Shown here piece by piece: positions 21,561 through 33,297 of a stretch of 64,000 bases of DNA; position 1 is the first letter of the stretch, and each line of letters starts with the position of its first letter. Location of the stretch: NCBI GenBank assembly GCA_963693315.1, contig OY856186.1, positions 235,457,135-235,521,134 of the forward strand, read 5' to 3'. This stretch comes from Diogma glabrata (Eukaryota; Arthropoda; Insecta; Diptera; Cylindrotomidae). The translations under genes and the position numbers were made by a program. The notes under the pieces are model-generated. The model saw nothing but the letters and a program-made list of their open reading frames with translations, ran no database searches and was not told the DNA's origin.

Positions 21561-22180
21561 ATTTACTAACACAAACTTTTCTTATTTTTTTTTCATAAAA
21601 TGTGTTGTGTAGTAAGAATTACAGTATGTCAGTGTCACAACAACACATAAAAACCTTTTAAGACCAAGGTCCCACAACAACATGCGTTCTAAGGTGTTGA
21701 TGGACGCAAATTTGTTTCTTTTTTGTTTTTTATATTTTTTTTATAGAAGGGAAAACTAAACAATAAATCCGGTCACATATATGACATAGGCCAATATTTC
21801 ATGATAGGATAGAAAAAATAAAAATAAAATAAAAGGTAAACAGCAAATTTGTATTAACAATTTGCAGGAACAAAACTAAAATATGGTTGCCAATAATCCA
21901 GCTAGTGGCATTATCCCCGATCAAGGAAACACTCCCTTCCTCAATGATTAAAGCCCACACATAGAGTTATACGAAGGCTCGATTCTTCGAGTAAGCAATG
22001 ACATGGCATCATCAAGGAATACTTAATAGCTAAGATTGCGGGTTCTATCATTGACTGAATAGAGTTCAGATATCACCTTGGCTAGTGCTGTTGCCAGTGG
22101 TAAGTGATATCTCACATCAGCTCGTATGTCAATAGCAGGGACTGAAGTACGCGGGATTGTTACAACCGTTGAAAAAAAAT
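21561..22180 (-). mobile_element. Mini-LINE (LINE B leader + tail), copy Y
   Basis: On the minus strand: LINE B 5' leader (about 21755-22180, sharing ATATCTCACxxxxxCTC, GCCAATAATCCAGCT and TTTCATGATA blocks with 58920-59360), a linker, then the LINE B 3' tail and poly(A) at 21585-21595. The central coding region is missing. A further 24 bases (21561-21584) lie between the poly(A) and the left duplication and look like 3' transduced sequence. The full-length relatives are at 48359-49675 and 52353-59370. Confidence 0.78.
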
Positions 22181-22191
22181 GATCTCTCCAT

Positions 22192-23117
22192 TAGAGATGT
22201 GACGATATTTAGGTAGCAGCTACTTTTTCACAGTTACACAAAAGTAGCAATCACTGTCTGTTACTAAATATTTAAAGTAACAGTTCCTATTATTTTGTTC
22301 GCTGTGAATTTTTTAAAATAAAATTCAGACAGCTACTTCAGTATTTTTTTTCTTTTAAAGTAAAAATACAACAAGAACAGGAAAATAAAATCACTTTGAT
22401 TTCTAAAAGTAACAGTTCCTATTATTTGGTCGCTGTGCTGTGATTCAAACTGCTACTTTAGTATTTTTTTCTTTTAAAATAAAAATACGAACAAGAGGAA
22501 CAGGCAAATAAAATCACTGTGATTTCTAAAAGTAACAGTTCCTATTATTTGGTCGCTGTGATTTAGACTGCTACCTGCTACTTTAGTATTTTTTTCTTTT
22601 AAAACAAATACGAACAAAAGGAACAGGAAAATAAGATCGCTGTGATTTCTTTGATANNNNNNNNNNNNNNNNNNNNNNNNNNNNNNNNNNNNNNNNNNNN
22701 NNNNNNNNNNNNNNNNNNNNNNNNNNNNNNNNNNNNNNNNNNNNNNNNNNNNNNNNNNNNNNNNNNNNNNNNNNNNNNNNNNNNNNNNNNNNNNNNNNNN
22801 NNNNNNNNNNNNNNNNNNNNNNNNNNNNNNNNNNNNNNNNNNNNNNNNNNNNNNNNTATATATATATATTTGAATTAATAGAATAATCAAATTAAAAATA
22901 CATTGAATGTGCATTGAATGAACTTTATTTTCTTTAAAGATATTTAATACATACAAAAACGTTATTTTGATAATATTACATACTTGACTTTGGACCCTTT
23001 TCTTTATTTTTTAAAAATCACACCTGTTACTAAAGTCGCTGTTATTTTTCACAGTGATTTGAAAGTAGCAGTAACAGTTTGTAAGTGACTGAAAATTAGC
23101 AGTTTTGCCCTTATCTA
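22192..23117. mobile_element. hAT-type non-autonomous element with internal tandem repeats
   Basis: Perfect 8-bp target duplication CTCTCCAT (22184-22191 and 23118-23125), as expected for hAT. The ends TAGAGATGTGACGA and, reversed, TAGATAAGGGCAAAA are related hAT-style termini. The interior has at least three ~125-bp tandem units starting AGTAACAGTTCC (22275, 22408, 22531), then a 200-N gap, then subterminal repeats of the same CAGTGATTT/AGTAGCAG type. No transposase is visible, though the gap may hide sequence. Confidence 0.8.
22657..22856. other. Assembly gap (200 N)
   Basis: Exactly 200 unknown bases, placed inside the tandem array of the hAT-type element. The true length is probably unknown. 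The apparent open frames crossing it are meaningless. Confidence 1.
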
Positions 23118-23125
23118 CTCTCCAT

Positions 23126-23244
23126 GCGGAGAGAAATTATAAATTAAAACAATTCGAAATTTAAAATGCCAAAAAATATTAAATGTTTTCTTCATGGTTG
23201 TGCTAATTTTTATAAAATGAATGAAAATAATTACGAGAGTAATT
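23126..23244 (+). repeat. 130-bp direct repeat (right copy, main part)
   Basis: Second copy of the 21431-21560 segment, starting after the hAT duplication with GCGGAGAG and ending GAGTAATT. It is followed by different sequence. Confidence 0.8.
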
Positions 23245-24060
23245 AAAATTTATTGAGTTATTTCCAGTGATTATTTAAGTCTAAAATTTTATAAAGAACA
23301 AACAATATTTTTTAAAGGCATGAAGAAATATTTAAGTAATATGTATATTATATATTAGTATATTATCCGATATTATGAAAATTTTATGAAAAAAACACAA
23401 TGAGCGAGAAACTATCATTTTTTTGTGGCAGTTTTTTGCTTGTAGGTTTAAAAACCTCCCAATAATTGCACAATTTTGAATTAAATGAAAAAGTTACGAC
23501 TACACGAAGGAATTTCTGTTTCTCAGAGAGTAAAACAAATAAATATACGATTTGACAGATGTAGACGCACGCTAAAAATTGGTTATTGTGATCGGTTGGC
23601 ATTACCACAGTATTTTTTGTTTTTCTTACCACTCACCTCACATTAAAAAATTGAATCGTATTGTATTCAAGCGATGTCGAATATTTTTTGTTTCATTTTA
23701 TTTCCTTATTTGACTTTGGGATCAAAATAAAATAAAAAATCGTTTTCGAAATAAAATAAAATTTAATTTAACACAACGTTAAACCAACGTTCACGGCAAC
23801 AGTACATTTTAAATTTTTACTAATTTATCTCTCTAAAACTATAGCATACCGCCTTCCATATTATAAATTTCTTTCTCTTTTTAACTATACCAAAATTTTG
23901 TATTGCGTGTACGGCGCGGCGTAGCTCTAATTTTCAGTAAAACATACATGAAAAAAATTTAGACATGTAAATCGCTCATATGTCAATTTTTTATCAAATT
24001 GGTTTTCAGTCACTAAATATTCGTAAATTTATATATTACGAATAATTAATTTTTTTATTT
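23245..24060. other. No gene recognised
   Basis: AT-rich; the 82-codon minus-strand frame at 23384-23632 has no recognisable feature. Confidence 0.45.
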
Positions 24061-24074
24061 TAATTTATTAGCTT

Positions 24075-24187
24075 CCCGATATGGGAAGTTATTGTTTTGT
24101 GGTGGATTTTCGAAATCGGATTTTTTATGATATCTCTACGTTTCATGACCCCCTAAAGCTGTTTAGACTATTTTTAGCTGGCAGTCG

Positions 24188-24190
<3 letters not shown>
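24075..24190 (+). repeat. Unknown repeat, copy 1
   Basis: It shares the order ATGATATCT, ACGTTTCA, GACaacTTTTTAG and GCAGT/GCATTCTGT, then a TG-rich run, with 25040-25160. It is non-coding and of unknown class. The second copy is 0.9 kb away in the same direction. Confidence 0.5.
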
Positions 24191-24242
<52 letters not shown>

Positions 24243-24349
24243 TGTGTATGTGTGTGTATGTGTGTGTGTGTCTGTGTGTGTATGTATGTATGTATGTATG
24301 TATGTATGTATGTATGTATGTATGTATACATACATACATACATACATAG
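24190..24349. repeat. Compound microsatellite (TG)n-(TATG)n-(CATA)n
   Basis: A long TG run (about 24190-24281) passes into TATG repeats and then mirror CATA repeats, so the last part is palindromic. The open frames over it are repeat artefacts. Confidence 0.97.
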
Positions 24350-25039
24350 GAAAACTAAATTTTGTCCAACGCTTTCTCAACAACGGATGGCTCGATTTCA
24401 ACGAAAACGGTCACAATCGATGTATCGTAGCGTAACTTAGAGCCCAATAATGATATCAAGGTCATTGACCTACCATATTGTTTGTCATCATGTCAGCCAT
24501 TTATAATGACATTGGTATAAACAATTGCTATCTTAGTTTTTGAGTTGTTTAAGAAAATGTGATAAAACTATGTGTCACTTTCGTTACGGAAGCTCATGAG
24601 ATTTTGAGGAAACTTTGGTGTACTGGGTATACTGGAATATCGAAGATCTGAGTTATTTTCAAAATTTGACAATGGGGTCAGGGGGTAGTGAGTGGATCGC
24701 ATGAAAACTCTTTAATTTAAACTTCTTCAACTTTAAACTCAGTTCTGACATTCAATTTTCTTGCAACTTAAAGCACACATTTTTGGTAATGTTTGTAGTA
24801 GTTTTGCAACTTCTGGTTTGTTTGTCACTCCCGGTCAAATAGCTTTTTTTATTCTTTTAAGAATTTCACAACATTATAGCCTAAACTTATGAAGTATTTT
24901 TGACGAATCTTTGATTAAACGTTTCAGTTAACATGAGAAAGAACTAATTAGCTTTCCGGTTGTCTTATATACAAAGTGGTCGGTGTCTATTCAACAAATT
25001 ATGATTTTTTAACTGTCCTGATATGTTAGGTTTTTGTGT
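24350..25039. other. No gene recognised
   Basis: Moderately complex sequence, probably the interior of the unknown repeated element flanking it. No convincing frame. Confidence 0.4.
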
Positions 25040-25165
25040 ATGATATGATTTTTGATATCGATATTTTAATGATATCTTCACGTTTCAAGATCGCCTGAAA
25101 CTTCTTGACAACTTCTTTTAGTTCGCATTCTGTAGTTGTGTATGTATTGTGTATATGTGAGTATA
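25040..25165 (+). repeat. Unknown repeat, copy 2
   Basis: Second occurrence of the block at 24122-24190 (ATGATATCTTCACGTTTCA, then GACAACTTCTTTTAG), again followed by GTGTATGT-type simple sequence. Confidence 0.5.
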
Positions 25166-25360
25166 ATCCTATTTAAATGTAAATTATTACAACTGATTTT
25201 TCGTATAAAAAATAAATAGTAATAATGTGTATTTGTGGCTAATCCCTAATTGAGCTAATATTAATTGTTTGATGACTTCTTTGTTTAAGTTTTTTTAATA
25301 TTTTTTTGTAATTTTTCTTTTTCCTTTGATTTATGTTCTAGAAAGCATATTTTTGTATGA

Positions 25361-26031
25361 GGGGCATTCCATTTGAAACCAACCAAAAAACTTTAATTTT
25401 CAACCTGACCATTTTAGATTTTTATGAAACTTACAGAAATCATTTGCCATGAACAAACAAGTAAAAAACGGTTTTCCAAAAATTTTCATCTCTTTTCGCT
25501 TTTGTGTAATTAATTCTTAAAATTTTGGAATATCGTCATTTTTGGGCTTACCTGTATAGATTAAATTTCGAATATCTCAAGTTGTGTATAACCTAGAGAG
25601 CTAATAGACCCCTCATTTTAAAGAAAATTAGAAAAAATAGATAAAAATATAAGAAAATTACAAGGTTTAATTTGATATGCTATTTGCCTATGTTGGCTCA
25701 AAACCGGTTTTTATAAAAATCTCTAAAAACTTTTTTTGAAAAAAAATCCAAGATAGTGTTTTTTTTTAATTTTGAAAAAATCATATATTTTTTGATATAC
25801 TATAATAAAGAAATCCTGAAATTTTCAGAGTGGGACCAATATGGGATCAGAAGTTATAGTAAAATATAAGAAGTTATGTTCAACTAAAACTGGAACATTA
25901 CTCTCGATTTAATATTTTTACATGTAAATAACAATAGGTTCAAATTTAAAAAGGTTTGTAAATTAAAAAGCTACTTTAGTAAGGAGTTTGAAAATATTTA
26001 TTTTGAAATAAAACTCATGTAATTTTTTTTA
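25361..26031 (+). repeat. Left terminal inverted repeat
   Basis: Inverted copy of 34799-35408, with shared blocks such as GACCATTTTAGATTTTTATG and CTTACCTGTATAGATTAAAT, and diverged AT-rich tracts between. Confidence 0.88.
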
Positions 26032-26335
26032 ATTTAACAGATAATTTCTTATTTGCCTTGTTGGATTCAATACGTCTTAATCGATACATTTTGCCTGTAG
26101 TTGTTATGGGATCAACTTTAGTCAACACTTCTTTTTTATGAATAGTTAATATATCTGGCAACAAAGGGTGTTTGAAATATGAAGAAGGTCCATGTGGTGT
26201 CAAGAGGCTTATTCGTACAAAATTTTCTTCTGTTTCTCCTGTTCTGTTTTTCTGGTACACAACCTAACCACCACTTATCTGAATATTGGCATGTAACAAA
26301 GCCAACAATCTCATTAATGTCCAAACTTTCACCAG
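26015..26335 (-). pseudogene. C-terminal remnant of the long-TIR element's protein
   Basis: On the minus strand a frame with GESLDINEIVGFVTCQYSDK, then WWLGCV, shifts by one base and continues with NFVRISLLTPHGPSSYFKHP and a basic end. The pattern V-x-C-x-Y-x3-WW-x-G followed 30 residues later by xxPHGP recurs, as I remember it, at the C-termini of uncharacterised arthropod proteins linked to mobile elements. There it may be a small beta-barrel binding module. No DDE motifs are present, the upstream part is lost, and the frameshift marks it as dead. Its position at the inner edge of the inverted repeat fits the 3' end of a transposase gene. Confidence 0.45.
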
Positions 26336-26846
26336 TATCCTCAGATGAAACTATTTTTAAACTTGATTCTTATGAACTGAATTTAAAGAGTTCATATTCA
26401 AAATATGATAATCAATTGATATCCTTTTTTCCCTTCCCAGAAACGAAACTGACGGTGCATGATTCGAAATTTTGTGTAAGTTTTGAGTAATGGATCGATT
26501 ACATTGATCGAGTTTACAAATTACTGGTAGGCAAACTTACTAGCTGCTAATAAACTCGCATAGGGAAATATTTGGGTATTTTGGAATATACTGTCACTTG
26601 GCAAAATCAAGTTAATGTATTACAGACTCTCTTTGTGTTTCGCGTAAGTGCGCATTGTAATAAAATCTCATTCAACATTGTGTTCTTTTACATACAAGTT
26701 GTTTAAATAAAAACAAATTACGTAGTGCTAGATTTATTAATATATCAAAAATAAATCAATATTTTTTTTTTCAAAACAAATATCTAAAAATTACAATTAA
26801 AATTGTGAATCAATTAAGTTGTTAGACTACTTATAAAAATCTAATA

Positions 26847-28142
26847 GTGCCTAAAACAAACAATGTGGTTAGTGATCACAAACATGAAACCACCGTGATT
26901 ATTAAAAAAAGACGATCAAATGTCAATGCACAATTAGCTGCATTGCAAATAGAAAAACTAAGTAACATGCAAGTCCTCAGAACCAGAAAAAATAATAGTT
27001 TACCAACATCAACTAATGATACAATTTTATTGGAAAACGTAGACAATATAAATATGGATGAAACTGAACAAATAATATATCCGGATGATGTCACCATTAA
27101 AAACAGCTTCAACGGGATTAATGAGGTTACCGAAAATCCTGAAATATTAAACAAAAAAACCAATACACTTCAATCTAAAATTCCACCTATAATCATACAA
27201 AACAATTCATATGCTTCTACGCGTGCAATACTAGATACCTGCAAAATAAAATATAATTTAAAAATAATAAGTATCGGAATAAAAATTTTCGTTTTTTCCG
27301 AAGAAGATAAAAACATTGTTTTAAATGCAAATGAAAATATGAAAATATCGATGTTTATACATTTCAATCAATACATACTAAACCGTTCAAGGTAACAGCA
27401 TACGGGATTCCTAATTCAATGACAACAGATGATATAAAACAAGGTTTGATTAATGAGTATGATATATTGGCAAACGATGTTATTGAACTTACAGCTATTC
27501 ATCATAAAGATGATAAAAATAAAATTAAATTCCATATTTTGAAATTTAGCAAACAAAACCTAACTAAGCAAAAAATTTTTGCGATAAAACATATTAATAA
27601 CGTAATGATTTCAATTAAACCGCACATAAACTACTCGAGTTAGCCTACTCAATGTCGCAAATGCCAGAATTATGGTCACGGAAGTAGCAACTGCTTCAAA
27701 AAACACAAATGTATGAAATGCGGGGAAACTCACTCAGCGGAAACTTGCAACAACATTTAAATGCATCAACTGCAATGGCTCTCACCAAGCTAATTCCAAG
27801 GATTGTCCAGAACTACAAAAATATCTAATAATAAAAAAAAATATTAACATTGATCGAAAAATTAGCAATCTAAATAGAAACTACAGCACTCTTCCTCATT
27901 CTAAGGAAATTAACCAGCACCCTAACAGTGAACAATACAATAAAAACTTTCCTGAATTACTTCCAACAAGAAGTATAAAAGCTCACTCATCTTGGAAAAT
28001 CAAATTCAATTCAGAACAAAGAGCATATACCACTAAAACTACAACTGCAGATTCCAACATAAGCGGCGAACTCTTCTCAACAAGTGAAATTACCAATCTA
28101 GTGAGCGATATCATTTCTCAACTATCAAGATGCAAAAACTAA
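26847..28142 (+). pseudogene. LINE A ORF1 (Gag-like, PRE_C2HC + zinc knuckles)
   Basis: Jockey-type ORF1 protein, which coats the LINE RNA. It starts MPKTNNVVSDH (from an alternative codon or a lost ATG) with a basic N-terminus. The region before the knuckles fits the PRE_C2HC domain. At least two frame breaks occur (after 27392 and at 27641) and another inside the knuckles. Translating across frames gives three CCHC-type fingers: CRKCQNYGHGSSNC (27653), CMKCGETHSAETC (27716) and CINCNGSHQANSKDC (27767). It ends at TAA near 28140. The knuckle order and spacing are those of Jockey-clade Gag. Confidence 0.8.
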
Positions 28143-28189
28143 GGCAGACCAATTCAAGGTTATAACCAATCTGTCAATTAAATACATGT

Positions 28190-29902
28190 ATGATGGAAAA
28201 TAGAACTACATCACTAAATTCAATTATATGGAATGCCCAGAGCATTAAACCTAAAACGATAGAGTTGTTTGACTTTCTCAAATCTGAAGATATTCATATA
28301 TGCTTGATAACGGAAACATGGCTAACTGCTGAAACTAATATATTTGATCCTGATTTTACTGTCTATAGACTAGATAGACCGGGTAAAAGAAACCGCAGAG
28401 GTACATTAATTGGTCATGGTGGAGTAAGTATTATTTTAAAGAAAAACATTAAACATACACTTTTACATTCTTTTAGTCTCTCAGTCGTTGAAGCTATAGG
28501 GGTAAAAATTTACACCGATGTAGGTGATGTTACATTTATCGTAGCCTATTTTCCAAGTACGAACGATGCCTCCAAGATTAGTCAGTTTAACTCAAACATG
28601 AGTAAGCTTTCAAATTTCTCAAGTCCTTACTTTATTGGAGGGGATCTTAATGCTAAGGACCAAAGTTGGAATTGTTTTAGAGGAAATCGTGCGGGTAAGA
28701 TTATTAAACATATGTCAATGATTAAAAACTTTGATATTATTTACCCAAGTGAGCCCACGCATTATTCAAAGAAATCCAAATATCCTTCCACATTAGATTT
28801 ACTTATAACAAATCGCCACGAACTGGTCGCTAGCATTAAAACATTAAATAAACTCAGCTCAGATCATCTTCCCGTTAAATTTACTATTGATGTAACACAT
28901 ACTCTCTCAATTAACAATACTTCTACAAAATTTGATTATTCAAACGCCAATTGGCCAGCTTATAAACAGTTTATTAATGAGAACCTCAATCTAGGTCCAA
29001 TGGCACTAACTAACCACTTATACAACTCAAATGACATCGATAAGGCCATACTTGATCTTAACCGAATAATAAATGAAGCTGCCAACTGTACAATACCCAA
29101 GCATTCAAAAAAACAAAGCCCAAAGTCAATTGTAATTCCCAGCTCTTTGAAAGCTAAAATCTCACTTAAAAATAGCATCATAAGGCAATGGCAACGAACC
29201 AGAGACCCATGTCTAAAAAGTAGGCTCAATCTTGCTATAAGAATAATTGAATAATTGAACTAAGGAATGAGAATTTCTCAAACTTTATTTCCAAAATTTC
29301 AAACACACTGCCTCACAGGAAACAACTTTTTCATTTAACCAAATTACTAAATCGGCAAAAAAGTAAAATTTTTGTAATACATCATCCAGATCCATGTAAC
29401 AGTCAAAAACTTCTGTTAACGGATCCTGAAAAGGCTTCCGCCTTTGCATCACATTTCGCGCAGATACATAGCAATAATCACGTTACTGACCCTACTCTTG
29501 CCCAACTAGTACAAGAAACTCTTCGTGAGCTAGAAAACGCATCAGATATACTAGTACTAAATCCCAATGAACTAACTAAACCCAAAGAAATCGCTAGCAT
29601 CATTTCTACTATTAAAAACAACAAATCACCCGGCCCAGATAATATATCTAACCAGTTAATCAAACATCTGCCCCGCAAAGCCCTAGTTTACCTTACTTAT
29701 ATTTTCAACGCATCCCTTAGAATCGGTTATTTTCCAAATGCCTGGAAAAAAGCGATTGTTTTACCAATACTTAAACCCAAAAAGGATAGAACTCTCATTG
29801 GAAGCTATAGACCCATAAGCCTGTTGAACGGGCTTGGCAAAGTATTCGAAAGAATCATTCTTTCTAGAATTCAGAACTGGTTAGAAGAAGAAGGGATTAT
29901 AC
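28190..29902 (+). pseudogene. LINE A ORF2, endonuclease and start of reverse transcriptase
   Basis: The first 354 codons give the APE-type endonuclease that nicks target DNA: WNAQS (catalytic Asn), TETWL (Glu), GGDLNAK (Asp/Asn), STLDLLI and SSDHLP (Asp-His). An 8-bp repeat AATAATTG at 29241-29256 shifts the frame. In the next frame reverse transcriptase begins: NKSPGPDNI, AWKKAIVLPI, SYRPISLL and GKVFERI. The frame is then cut at 29902 by the RTE-like insertion. The remainder is at 33309-34293. Confidence 0.88.
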
Positions 29903-29924
29903 TCTCTCTCTCTCTCTCTGGCGT

Positions 29925-32894
29925 TTACATCCCATGAAGGGATTTTGCCGTCTGTGCAATAAGCTTCCAATCATCTCGTTCCATGACCAGTTGACCCCAG
30001 TTTCGACATCCTATATCACGAAGGTCTTGGATGATGTCATCACGCCAGCGTTGTCTAGGTCTTCCTCTTCGACGAACACCAGCTGGTTGTTGTTGGGACG
30101 CTTTTTTTATCATTCTATCTAATGTAGCCCTTTCTACATGACCAAACCATCTGATCCGGTTAGATTTAAAGAATCCGATTACATCGCAGCCTCCAAGAAG
30201 CTGTCTGATTTCGTGATTCATTCGGATTCTATACTGATTTTCAGCAACTTTACATGGACCATAAATTGTTCGTATGACCTTCCTCTCGAATGTTGATAAA
30301 ATTCTACAATCGGAGGAAGTCAGTGTCCAGCTTTCACTTCCAAATGTAAGCACAGGTCGGATTAATGCTTTGTAAAGTGTGAGTTTACACGACCGCGAAA
30401 GATGTTTTGATCGCAGAAGTTTTGAGTATGCGTAGAAAACTCTGTATGCGGCAGAGACACGGACTTTGATATCTGCCTGCATGTCATTTGACGATGTTAT
30501 TACAGACCCGAGTTATTTGAAGTTTTCCACGCGTTCCACTTCGTAGTCGCCAGTATCCAGATTTCCGGGAGGTATGTTCTTAGATGTTGTTAACACTTTA
30601 GTTTTGCCGGTGTTGATGCATAATCCAAGTCGTTTAGCATTTCTTTCAAGCTGAGAGAGACTATCTTTAATATCGCTCGTTCTACGTCCGAGAAGCACAA
30701 TATCATCTGCGTAGCCAAGAACTTGACTAGATTTATTATATATGCAGCTTTGCGTCTCTATTCGGCTTTTTCTTATCGCGTACTCCAGCGCCAAATTAAA
30801 CAGTACAGGCGCGAGTGCATCACCTTGTCGAACACCTGATGTTATATCGAAAGGATCAGAAACTGACCCTTCGATTACTATTCTACAATTTGATCCCGAT
30901 GTTGTGAGTTTGCACAGAGAAACAAGTTTCTCTGGGATACCAAGGCATATGAGTGCGGACCAGAGGTTGTCGCGGATGATACTATCATATGCTTGCCTGA
31001 AATCAACGTAGAGCTGGTGAATGCTGATGTTGTACTCCCAACATTTTTCCAGAATCATCCTTAATGTAAAACATTGATCTGTGGTTGAGCGGTTGGGACG
31101 AAAACCACACTGATAGTCACCGATGATAGATTCGGCGAACGGGATGAGTCGAGTAAGTACGACATTAGCTAGTATTTTATATGCTGTGTTCAACAGTGCG
31201 ATGCCACGATAATTCGCACACTTTAGGCGGTCACCTTTCTTATGTAGCGGAACAATGAGAGCAGTTTTCCATTCAGCAGGTAGTTCTTCTTGGTCCCAGA
31301 TTGCAAGAATCAGATCGTATATACGTGAGACCAGAGCTGCTCCTCCATTTTTCAAAAGTTCTGCGGGAATTCCATCGAAACCTGGTGATTTGCCATTTTT
31401 CAGTTCTTTAATTGCAGCTTTCACTTCCTCTATTGCTGGGTAAGGGACAAAAATCTCCTCAGTTGATGGAGCAATTGCTCGAATAGGATGAACTTCATTC
31501 GTCCTATTCAGTAGGTCTTGAAAGTGGGATCGCCACACTGCCAGCACATCACGTTCACTTGTTGTAAGTTCATTATTTTCATTTTTGATGGCTGTAGATC
31601 TTGGGTGGAAATCTTTTGTCAGATTCGGTGCATTGGCAAAGCACTCTTTTGAATTTCCGTTGGCCGCATGTTGGTTGATGTCTTCAATACAGCTCTTCAT
31701 GTGTTCGCGTTTCTTTTTACGTAGAAGTTTTGCTGAGGCTTTCCTGGCGCATAGATAATCAGCTTGGGAGCTTCGGGTGTTCCTTGTTAACCATTTTTCT
31801 CGCAGTTTTTGTTTATGTTCAACGGATTGGCGGCACTCGTCGTCGAACCATTCGTTGTGTGATTTCGGTGGCCGCTTTCCGATTGTAGTTTGTGCTGCGG
31901 CTATAATGGTTGATTGAAGCGTTTGCCATTCTTCTTGTATGTTTAATGGCATCTCAGGAGAGATGTCATGCTCTTCTGTTTCCTGATATCTGTTCAGCGT
32001 TTCCGGATGTTTAAATGCATCGACGTTCCAGCGCACGGTCTTTTTTGCTTGTCTGTTAAATGTAGATGATAATTTGCACTTGTACTTAAAGATGACAAGC
32101 ATATGATCAGTGTTCATATCAGCACCTCTGTATGATCGAACGTCAGTTACACTTGTGGAGTGTCTCTTAGAGATCATGATGTGATCGATTTGATTTTCCG
32201 TTCTTCCGTCATTTGATTTCCACGTTGCCTTGTGAATTCTCTTGTGAGGGAAGAAAGTGCTGGAAATTACTAGATCATACATCATAGCCAGCTCAGCTGC
32301 GCGAAAACCGTTATTGTTGCTGGTATGATGCAAGCTGTTAGGGCCGATATGTGTTTTAAGTTCTGCAATCCTACCGATTTGCGCATTAAAGTCACCTACC
32401 ACGATTTTTATATCGTGCCGCGGGATTTTATTGATGACTTCTTCGAGTTCTAGGAAGAACAGGTCTTTAATATCATCTGCTTTATCTTCAGTAGGTGCAT
32501 GAACATTGACGATCGTTACATTGAATTTTTGCGTGCGGATTCTCAGTGTGCATAACCGCATATTAATTGGGCAGAAGTCGATAACATACTGATTCACGCG
32601 ACGGTGTATAAGAAAGCCAACTCCAAATTCTCCTCCGTTTTGATGACCGCAATAATAAACAGTGTATCCTTTCGCTGTTTCATGGATTCCACTACCTGGC
32701 CATCTTAGTTCTTGCAATGCCACTATATCTAGTGTGTAGCTCTCGACTTGTTGTGTGGGTTTTAGAAGATCTCCTGGTCTTCTAAGGCTTAGCACGTTCC
32801 AGGTTCCCATTTTTAAATCGTAGTCCGGGTACAGTTTCCGAGGTCGTTCCAATAATGATTCCGAGATATTCCGAGGCCTGTGTACAGAATTCAT
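29925..32894 (-). pseudogene. RTE-like endonuclease/reverse transcriptase, one nonsense mutation
   Basis: One frame of about 990 codons with a single TAA at 30513-30515. There, copy 2 has TAC (FKYLGS), so the protein splits into 793 and about 195 residues. Endonuclease: GTWNVLSL, QELRW, GDFNAQIG, QIDH and NTDHML. Reverse transcriptase: CANYRGIALL, CGFRPNRSTTDQ, YVDFRQAYDS, GVRQGDALAPVLF and GYADDIVLL. The C-terminus has RKVIRTIYGP, RIRWFGHVER and RRRGRPRQRWRDD, typical of RTE-related elements. Only this stop and small differences separate it from the intact copy. Confidence 0.92.
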
Positions 32895-32984
32895 GACAAT
32901 AATTTTTTACGGAAATGGGGTGTTAGCCCTTCGCCCAACCCAAATTTTCGTGAATGGGTTCGTTCTGCATCTTAAGGTCACCAG

Positions 32985-33297
32985 AAACAACCTTTTTACA
33001 CGTTTATATAGCGAGCCGCTTGATCCAAGTCAGACGCCCGCTGCAAGCCGCCCCTAACATGGAGAACAGACGCTTTCTACACATTTATATAGCGAGCCGC
33101 TTAATCCAAGACAGACGCCCGCTCCAAGCCGCCCCTAACATGGAGAACAGACGCTTGAGTTGCATTGGTTTTATGGCGCCAATGACTCGCCATGGTGCAG
33201 AATCATTGAGTATAAGCAGTATTTACTCTGCCCCTCTCAACTACACCAACCTAATTCTGTTAGCGTTACCCAGGTAGCACGGCGTGGACGTAGAATT
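32985..33297 (-). promoter_or_regulatory. RTE-like 5' leader with ~81-bp tandem units
   Basis: Two tandem units, each with TATATAGCGAGCCGCTT, CCAAGCAGACGCCCGCT-like and ACATGGAGAACAGACGCTT blocks, begin near 33001 and 33082. The first 130 bases of the element (33170-33297) are unique. Repeated leader units are often internal promoters of LINEs; that role here is inferred. The same layout is found in copy 2. Confidence 0.7.

Larger units (their letters stand above)
29903..33297 (-). mobile_element. RTE-like LINE, copy 1, inserted in LINE A
   Basis: A 3.4-kb element bounded by a perfect 11-bp target duplication, AGGGATTATAC (29892-29902 and 33298-33308). On the minus strand it has a 5' leader with two ~81-bp repeats, a single endonuclease/reverse transcriptase ORF, and a CAGAGAGAG simple-sequence tail in place of poly(A). 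It is 24 bp shorter at its 5' end than copy 2 at 53471-56862. Confidence 0.93.

Noticed and set aside
22474..22956. Frames spanning the 200-N gap
   Set aside because: They exist only because unknown bases contain no stop codons.
24081..24440. Overlapping open frames on both strands over the TG/TATG run
   Set aside because: The Cys-Val and Thr-His repeats are just translations of the microsatellite.
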